Assembly: GCF_000412635.1 (NCBI RefSeq)
Contig: NZ_ASTG01000026.1
Coordinates: 1-64,000 of the forward strand
Length of the DNA stretch: 64,000 nucleotides
Source: Sphingobium bisphenolivorans
Lineage (GTDB): Bacteria > Pseudomonadota > Alphaproteobacteria > Sphingomonadales > Sphingomonadaceae
Reading direction: 5' to 3'
Position numbers and translations under genes: made by a program. The notes below the pieces were generated by a model. That model was not told where the DNA came from and did not search any database. It saw only the letters and a program-made list of their open reading frames with translations. Below, piece after piece: positions 58,891 through 64,000 of the stretch (its first letter is position 1; every line of letters begins with the position of its first letter).

Positions 58891-59343
58891 ATGCGATCGA
58901 TGGTGCAATCGTCACACGGGTGTCCGCTTCTCGCAATGCCATCGGTCCGTTCCACTCAGCATGATGGCAGATACACCATCCTCGTCTCCGACGACGATCC
59001 CGGCGTGCGGCGTGGCCTCCAGCTGCTGCTGAGATCGCGCGGCTATGCCGTGTGGGGATATACGACCGGCCACGCGCTGTTGGCCGACCCCCGCGCGAAG
59101 GAGGCAGACTGCGTCATCCTCGACTATCGCATGCCCGACATCGACGGATTCGCGATGCTGCGTCACCTTCGCGAGATCGGATGGTCGGGACGCGCCATCA
59201 TGATCTCAGGCTTTCACGACACGCTGCTGGCCTGGCGGGCCGCCGAGGCGGGCTTCGATCACGTTCTCGCAAAGCCTTTGATCGGCAGGGCTTTGCTCGA
59301 TGCGTTGGACCGGCACCGCGCCGAGGTTCTGCGAAAGCATTGA
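58891..59343 (+). CDS. Stand-alone receiver (CheY-like) protein
   Basis: This 150-residue receiver domain has DDDPG near the start and VILDYRMPDIDG with its Asp, then LAKPL. No output domain follows. It is next to fixLJ in the same direction and could act as a phosphate sink or link in the FixL pathway. The start is uncertain: an ATG at 58936 (MPSVRS) is in frame. Confidence 0.78.
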   Translation: MRSMVQSSHGCPLLAMPSVRSTQHDGRYTILVSDDDPGVRRGLQLLLRSRGYAVWGYTTGHALLADPRAKEADCVILDYRMPDIDGFAMLRHLREIGWSGRAIMISGFHDTLLAWRAAEAGFDHVLAKPLIGRALLDALDRHRAEVLRKH

Positions 59344-59405
59344 GTTATGGCGGCCGGCCCCCGGCAGCCTCAGCCCGGCGCGATGTGGAAAGCCGATCTG
59401 CGCCG

Positions 59406-59801
59406 TCAAAGCCAGTGGCTACGTTTGAACCGGATGTAGAGCCCAATGCAGACCGCAGCGATGACGCCGAGGATGACGAAATATCCCCATTGCGTCTTCA
59501 GTTCGGGCATATTCTCGAAATTCATGCCGTAGATTCCGGCAATCGCGGTAGGCACCGCGAGGATCGCGGCCCAGGCGGCAAGCTGACGCGTGATCGCACC
59601 CTGGCGCTGCTGTTCGAGCAGGTGACTCGCCTCGAACACCGAGATCAGGATGTCGCGGATGCCGGTGATGGCGCTCTCAACCCTGAGCATGTGATCGAGC
59701 AAATCACGGAAATAGGGTTTCCTTCTCACGATCTGGCTTTTGAGCCATTCGAGCATGGAATCTTTTGCCATCATGGGCGTCGTCGTCGCTCTCGGCAGCA
59801 T
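59406..59801 (-). pseudogene. CorA-family magnesium transporter, C-terminal fragment
   Basis: This 131-residue fragment has the two membrane helices and the signature GIYGMNFENMPELK (the GMN motif) and ends RFKRSHWL. The N-terminal cytoplasmic funnel (about 190 residues) is missing. Similarity starts near MLEWLKSQIVRR. The fragment cannot form a regulated channel on its own. Confidence 0.72.
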
Positions 59802-60121
59802 CGTCTACCGGGCCAGCATCCGCCGGTCATCAACGTAGGGGTCACGACGGTGGAGCGAGCGGTCGGCTCTTCAAGCCCAACGCGATCGGCTCATTTCTCG
59901 CTCACCAGTCGTGAACTAACGGCAAATTTGTCAGAATTTGAGGGTGAAAGTGATTTATGGCCCTCATTTTTGTTTCAAGCAGCGCCTGCCGAATGCATCT
60001 CTGCGATTGATGTCTTCTGCAAAAGCTTGTTGGCATCGGATGCTCGCTGATCACACCTAACCCGTAATCGTGCCTCTGGCTGACATACCCGACAAACGTA
60101 TAAGCTCGCCATGCGCGGGCG
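59802..60121. other. Intergenic stretch before the DinJ-YafQ pair
   Basis: I see no gene in these 320 bp on either strand. The centre (59930-60010) is AT-richer than the surroundings. It is a plausible boundary between the copper/oxygen cluster and the next insertion. Confidence 0.4.
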
Positions 60122-60403
60122 TCACCAACCCAATTCCGCGTGCGATCCCAAGCGCACAAGCTGCAAGGTGTCGTCATCGGGCTTGCGGTAAATCAGCACG
60201 AGGTCGGGCTTTATGTGGCAATCGCGATGGTCGCGCCAGTCGCCGGTCAGCGCATGGTCGCGGTGGCGCGGTTCAAGCGGCTCGTCGGATGCCAGCGCCT
60301 CGATGATCGGGATCAGGTCAGCGTCCAGCGTCTTGGCGTGCTGCCCCTTCTTCTCCCGCTTGTAGTCGCGCTTGAACCGCCCGAAGCGTTCAATCGTCCG
60401 CAT
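60122..60403 (-). CDS. yafQ: YafQ-family toxin
   Basis: This 93-residue ribosome-dependent mRNA interferase of the RelE superfamily begins MRTIERFGRFKRDYKREKKG, with ALTGDWRDHRDCHIKPDLVL and LIYRKPDDD. The catalytic-type ending is LGSHAEL. It overlaps the antitoxin stop by 14 bp, so the two are coupled. Confidence 0.9.
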   Translation of the reverse strand: MRTIERFGRFKRDYKREKKGQHAKTLDADLIPIIEALASDEPLEPRHRDHALTGDWRDHRDCHIKPDLVLIYRKPDDDTLQLVRLGSHAELGW

Positions 60404-60653
60404 TGAGGTCGGCCATCAGGTCGACCACCGTGGCGAACCGCTTGCCCTTTCCCTCGCGCGCTTCCTTCATGGCCTCGATCGTCTCGGCATTGGGCACCAG
60501 CGGTTCAAACGGCAAGGCCTTGTCGCGGGCAACGCGGGTCAGCATCAGGCGCACGGCATCGGAGACGGTCAGCCCCATAGCAGCCAGCACGGTCGCGGCT
60601 TCCTCCTTCACCGCTCCGTCGATCCGGGTCTGCACAAGAGCGTTTGCGGCCAT
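60390..60653 (-). CDS. dinJ: DinJ/RelB-family antitoxin
   Basis: This 87-residue ribbon-helix-helix antitoxin of the YafQ toxin reads ALVQTRIDGAVKEEAATVLA and LTVSDAVRLMLTRVARD, then a charged C-terminus. The ATG at 60653 gives the usual MAANALVQTRID start. The longer frame adds an unrelated N-terminus. The pair ends 50 bp from a truncated integrase. Confidence 0.9.
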   Translation of the reverse strand: MAANALVQTRIDGAVKEEAATVLAAMGLTVSDAVRLMLTRVARDKALPFEPLVPNAETIEAMKEAREGKGKRFATVVDLMADLNADD

Positions 60654-60704
60654 GTCGATTTCCTTTCTGCATGACGATGTAATGCAAGCGAACGCAAAGT
60701 GCAA

Positions 60705-60776
60705 TCAGGCAAAGCCCCGGCTATCGACATGGCGACCGGGCTTCGCGTTTTTCACCTTCAATGCTGTGAGTGCCAT
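60705..60776 (-). pseudogene. Integrase N-terminal stub (DUF4102 type)
   Basis: This 23-codon fragment encodes MALTALKVKNAKPGRHVDSR plus a few residues. It is the conserved beginning of P4-type integrases. It ends at a TGA at once after SRG-F-A, about 50 bp upstream of dinJ. The upstream region carries two TGTGGGA repeats (minus strand, about 60830-60860), as is usual in front of such integrases. The rest of the gene is gone. Confidence 0.7.
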
Positions 60777-61037
60777 CGGTTCGGGGCCCTGATCGGGAAT
60801 GTTGGGGCCGTTCTCACACTTTCGGTGGGCAAACGGTCCCACAATCGTTCCCACATTTTGGGCCAAATTCAGGCAAATCAGGGAGACGACCGCGAACAAC
60901 TTACAAGACAAATCGTTGCTTTTTCAGTGTAGGTAGGGGTAGGGACGCCATCAGCTCGCTTGACACAAGGTTCTACACTCGACAGCGGGGTCCTCTACCA
61001 CCGGGCAATTCTGCAGGATGCTGCAAACCGCGCGATA

Positions 61038-61475
61038 TCAATGGCGGGCGAAAATTCGCTGACCGGCGCTGCCGAAGGCCACCACCGTATAGGGTTGGCG
61101 GGCAGCGCCTGCCACTTCCATGCCCTCCGAACCGATCGGCATCCCCGCAACCGCAATGCCTTTGACGCCCGCAGGACGGGTCGCCAGCAAGCGCTTGACG
61201 TCGGATATCGGGACATGGCCCTCGATCATATAGCCATCGACGATCGCGCTGTGGCAAGATGCCAGCGTCCGGGGCATGCCGGCCTTGCGCTGAAGCTCGC
61301 TGCGCGACGCATCGTCACGCATGACGACCTTGCGTCCCAGCTTCGCGCGCACGGCCTGCGCCCACTTCTCGCAACATCCACATCCCGGATCCCGGTGGAC
61401 GACGATATCACTGGCCGCAAGCGCTACGCCGGGCATGGCGAGGAACAGCAAGGCGACGAATAGGCGGGTCTTCAT
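61038..61475 (-). CDS. DUF411 copper-associated exported protein
   Basis: This 145-residue exported protein has a signal peptide (LFVALLFLAMPGVALAAS) and the DUF411 signature HRDPGCGCCEKWAQAV with its Cys cluster. HSAIVDGYMIEGHVP follows. DUF411 proteins accompany copper-resistance genes. The start is the ATG at 61475 (MKTRLF) with a well-placed signal peptide. Confidence 0.85.
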   Translation of the reverse strand: MKTRLFVALLFLAMPGVALAASDIVVHRDPGCGCCEKWAQAVRAKLGRKVVMRDDASRSELQRKAGMPRTLASCHSAIVDGYMIEGHVPISDVKRLLATRPAGVKGIAVAGMPIGSEGMEVAGAARQPYTVVAFGSAGQRIFARH

Positions 61476-61554
61476 GAAATGACTCCCGGAAGAACGATAA
61501 GCATGGGGCAGAGGCCCCTTCTTTTCTATACGCATCAATGCGCCCCTCCCCTCA

Positions 61555-62796
61555 TCACGCAGATGATTTTACGATGGCGGGCGGCCTCCAGGCTAGCGGC
61601 AGGGACACAAGCAGCGCTAGCGATAGACCACCAATCCCCCACAGAACGAGCGGCTGCGCCCCGGGAGCGACGATGGCTATCGCCAGCGGCGCGAGCGCCT
61701 GCCCGATGCTGGCGGCGGAATGCTGGAAACCGAGCTTCACGCCTGAAGGGGCCCCGCCGCCGCTGATCCAGAAGCTGGTGACCAATCGAAGGGTTGCCGA
61801 GCTCCAGCCGGCAGCAACGATGATCCCACTGAGCTCGGCCATACTCGCGGCGACAGGAAACATGAAAAGTGCCACAGCCAGCAGGCCCAGCGTCAATCCG
61901 GCAAGCCGCCTCGGCACAGTGACCAGCCAATCCAGCTTTGCATGGAAGATCTGTGCCGCCAGCATGCCCAATCCGCAGAGACTGAGCATCCAGGCGATCT
62001 CTTCGCGGCTCAGCGAAATGGCGCTCCGCGTCACCAGGAGATTGACATGCATCGCCGCCAGCCCGCCGCCCGCGACGATCGTGATAAAAAGCAGGATCAA
62101 CGTCGCGCCGAGCGTAGGCGCGGGCAGGTCTCCGCCATCGATGCAAGGTGCACACCAGCGCGGCAGACGCACGGCGCAAAGCGCCGCCCCGACGGCACCG
62201 ATGCCGAGAGCGAGGATCATGAGGGGAGCGCGGGGCAGGATCGCGGCCGAGACCTCCGCCACCAGCGGACCGGCGAGATCGCCCAGAAACACGAAGGCGG
62301 TCAGCCAGGTGAAGCGGCGCGCCTGGTCCGCGCGCCCGCTTGCGGCAAAGCTCGCGCAGAGCAAGCCCAACGGTATGATGGCGGCCGACGCCATCCCCGC
62401 CACCAGACGCAATGCATAAAGCTCAGGCAACCCGACGAGGCCGATCGGCGCGGTCACCAGCGCGAGGATGACCAGCGCTGCGCGCAACATCGCCCGATAG
62501 TCGACCCGGTCCGCGATCCAGCCCCAGAGCGGCGCCGCCAGCAAGGCTGCCAGGGGATGGACCGCAGTCAGGCTCGCGACGTGAAAATCATGAGCGCTTG
62601 ACGATAGCGCGCCACGAGCCGGGTCGACCAGTGCCGGAAGGAAGGCGAGAATGGCCGTCTGTCCCGCCGACGCCGCAGCCGCCGCGAGCAACAAGACGAA
62701 AAAGGAGGCCGGCCAGCGACCGTTGGCTTGCGATCCAGCCTTGTCACGCGGCGCGTTCGCGGTCGATCCCTCGAGTGGCCATCCGCGGATCACCAC
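61555..62796 (-). CDS. Major facilitator superfamily transporter
   Basis: This 413-residue protein has about 12 membrane segments. The A-motif-like loop between helices 2 and 3 is WGWIADRVDYRAML. Segments such as FVFLGDLAGPLVAEVSAAIL and IIVAAGWSSATLRLVTSF are clear. Its 5' end overlaps copB by 7 bp, so it belongs to the second copper operon. The substrate is not shown by sequence. Confidence 0.82.
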   Translation of the reverse strand: MVIRGWPLEGSTANAPRDKAGSQANGRWPASFFVLLLAAAAASAGQTAILAFLPALVDPARGALSSSAHDFHVASLTAVHPLAALLAAPLWGWIADRVDYRAMLRAALVILALVTAPIGLVGLPELYALRLVAGMASAAIIPLGLLCASFAASGRADQARRFTWLTAFVFLGDLAGPLVAEVSAAILPRAPLMILALGIGAVGAALCAVRLPRWCAPCIDGGDLPAPTLGATLILLFITIVAGGGLAAMHVNLLVTRSAISLSREEIAWMLSLCGLGMLAAQIFHAKLDWLVTVPRRLAGLTLGLLAVALFMFPVAASMAELSGIIVAAGWSSATLRLVTSFWISGGGAPSGVKLGFQHSAASIGQALAPLAIAIVAPGAQPLVLWGIGGLSLALLVSLPLAWRPPAIVKSSA

Positions 62797-63776
62797 CAGG
62801 CGCGCAAGCCGATCACCAGCCTGTGTTCGGAAGGCCCTTCCCTGCGCAGGCGACGGAAATCGGCCGTGCCGTCAAATGCGCGCTCCCAGACGAAGCCGAT
62901 ATAGGGCGCGAACTTGCGCGACACCTCGTAGCGCAACCGTCCGCTCAGCTCGACATTGCTGAAGCCGCTGCCGAGCTGCCGATCGCTCGACCGCTTCGAA
63001 TAGATATTGGTTTCCACCTGCGGCGTAAGGATCAACCGATTGGTGAACAGGACCTCATAGGAGGCCTTGGCGCGCGCCGCGAGACGCCCATCGGTTCCTA
63101 CATAGCCGGTGAGCTGGACGTCGAACCAATAGGGCGCCAGTCCCTCGACGCCGGCGGCGAGCCAGGTGGTCGCACCCTTGCCGAGATCCTGCCTGACCCC
63201 GAGCAGCGTGCCCCAGAACGGGTTCTTGCTGTGCCACCACAGCGCCTCGACGCTGCTCTCCGGATCGAGACGTTGGTCGCGGGAGTTCTTGAGCCCCTGG
63301 CTGCGCAGCCAGAGCTTGTCATTGTCCTGACCCTTGGTGACGAGCACGGTCCAGCCCACGCCCTGACCCTCGTTGCCGCTGGTGAACTCGAGCTCATCCA
63401 CAAGTATCTTGGGGATCGAGAGCTTGTCGGCCATCTCATAGCCCGGCAGCGTCGAGTTGCGATAGCCGTCGGCATAATCGTCCGAGTTGCGCGCGTCCGG
63501 CGGGGCCTTGCCACCCTGCATCGAGCCCATGTCCATCGTGGCGCCGTTACCGGACGCCTTCGTGTCGGTCATATCCATGCCCGGCATGTCCATGCCCGCA
63601 TGCTCCTGAGAGCCTTGCGCGGAAGGTGAGTTTGGATCGGGAGTGGCCGTTTGGGCAGGGGTGGCGGCGGGCGACGGGGGCAAGGCATCCTGCGCGAGGG
63701 CGGGAGCCGTGATCGCCGGCGCCAGGAAGAGGGCAACGCCAAGAGCAATGCCGCGCGAGGGGATAATCCGGATCAT
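62790..63776 (-). CDS. copB: Copper resistance protein CopB, second copy
   Basis: This 328-residue exported protein has a signal peptide (ALGVALFLAPAITAPALA), then a Met/Gly-rich linker (HAGMDMPGMDMTDT, MDMGSMQGG). The CopB outer-membrane domain follows (WTVLVTKGQDNDKLWL, YWFDVQLTGYVGTDGR, RKFAPYIGFVWER). It is clearly different from the copB at 54983. The start overlaps the copA stop by 4 bp. Confidence 0.92.
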   Translation of the reverse strand: MIRIIPSRGIALGVALFLAPAITAPALAQDALPPSPAATPAQTATPDPNSPSAQGSQEHAGMDMPGMDMTDTKASGNGATMDMGSMQGGKAPPDARNSDDYADGYRNSTLPGYEMADKLSIPKILVDELEFTSGNEGQGVGWTVLVTKGQDNDKLWLRSQGLKNSRDQRLDPESSVEALWWHSKNPFWGTLLGVRQDLGKGATTWLAAGVEGLAPYWFDVQLTGYVGTDGRLAARAKASYEVLFTNRLILTPQVETNIYSKRSSDRQLGSGFSNVELSGRLRYEVSRKFAPYIGFVWERAFDGTADFRRLRREGPSEHRLVIGLRAWW

Positions 63777-64000
63777 GCGACCACCACCTCCCGGAACATG
63801 CCGGCCGCCATGTGATAGAGCAGATGGCAGTGGAAGGCCCATCGGCCCATGGCGTCGGCGGTGACGCGGAAGCTCACCCGCTGGGCGGGCTGGACCACGA
63901 CCGTATGCTTGCGGACCTGGAAGGCGCCGTCCGGGCCTTCGACATCGCTCCACATGCCGTGCAGATGCATCGGATGCGCCATCATCGTGTCGTTGACGAA
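63773..64000 (-). CDS. copA: Multicopper oxidase CopA, second copy (partial, 3' end)
   Basis: This C-terminal segment of a copper oxidase runs off the right edge of the window. It carries two copper-ligand blocks: HPMHLHGMW and WAFHCHLLYHMAAGMF. It is the first gene of a second copA-copB-MFS unit. The missing N-terminal part lies beyond the window. Confidence 0.9.
   Translation of the reverse strand, partial: FVNDTMMAHPMHLHGMWSDVEGPDGAFQVRKHTVVVQPAQRVSFRVTADAMGRWAFHCHLLYHMAAGMFREVVVA

Overview
The window is a GC-rich stretch of about 64 kb, most likely from a sphingomonad alphaproteobacterium (Sphingobium/Novosphingobium/Sphingopyxis type). This is inferred from protein content: a luxI-luxR-phyH cluster beside a VirB-type transfer system, FixLJ-type regulators, and copper genes of the copAB/copCD type. 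It reads as one mobile element (conjugative plasmid or integrative element) carrying defence and metal-resistance cargo. I recognised no transposase. Mosaicism shows instead as truncated genes, in-frame chimeras and frameshifted relics.

Layout. 1-4 kb: a small membrane protein, parA, parB, a MobC-like accessory protein and a MOB-type relaxase, with two identical 18-bp palindromes (candidate parS) bracketing parAB. 4-10.3 kb: defence cargo, comprising an orphan AbiEi-like regulator, two HEPN proteins, a DUF3883 protein, and a truncated helicase-nuclease abutting a truncated WYL regulator. 10.3-23.3 kb: a complete conjugation operon on the minus strand (trbM/kikA, virB1-virB11 with an EexN-like lipoprotein, virD4, LPD7 protein). 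23.3-27.3 kb: quorum sensing (luxI, two luxR, a phytanoyl-CoA-dioxygenase-like gene) and a winged-helix gene. GC-box palindromes lie upstream of luxI, of the transfer operon and of the parAB region, suggesting one quorum regulon.

27.4-35.2 kb: czcCBA heavy-metal efflux followed by an EamA/alginate-export chimera. 35.4-39.8 kb: a RES/Xre toxin-antitoxin pair, then a three-gene ubiquitin-like conjugation operon (48-aa Pro/His-rich peptide ending in Gly, E2-E1 fusion, JAB isopeptidase), then a truncated tyrosine recombinase. 40.4-45.9 kb: small membrane proteins and a tight operon of a beta-CASP ribonuclease-like protein, an AMP/thymidine-phosphorylase-like enzyme and a PRPP-synthetase-like enzyme.

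46.4-64 kb: copper island and oxygen sensing. It holds a FixJ-type regulator, cueR with a copper P-type ATPase behind a 19-bp-spacer MerR promoter, copCD, a CnrYXH-like sigma/anti-sigma/sensor set, copAB, a DUF305 protein, a FixL with the conserved haem ligand, FixJ, a lone receiver, a CorA fragment, DinJ-YafQ, an integrase fragment, a DUF411 protein, an MFS transporter and a second copB-copA pair running off the right edge. The likely combined logic is maintenance and quorum-controlled transfer of an element that carries defence and copper/divalent-metal resistance.
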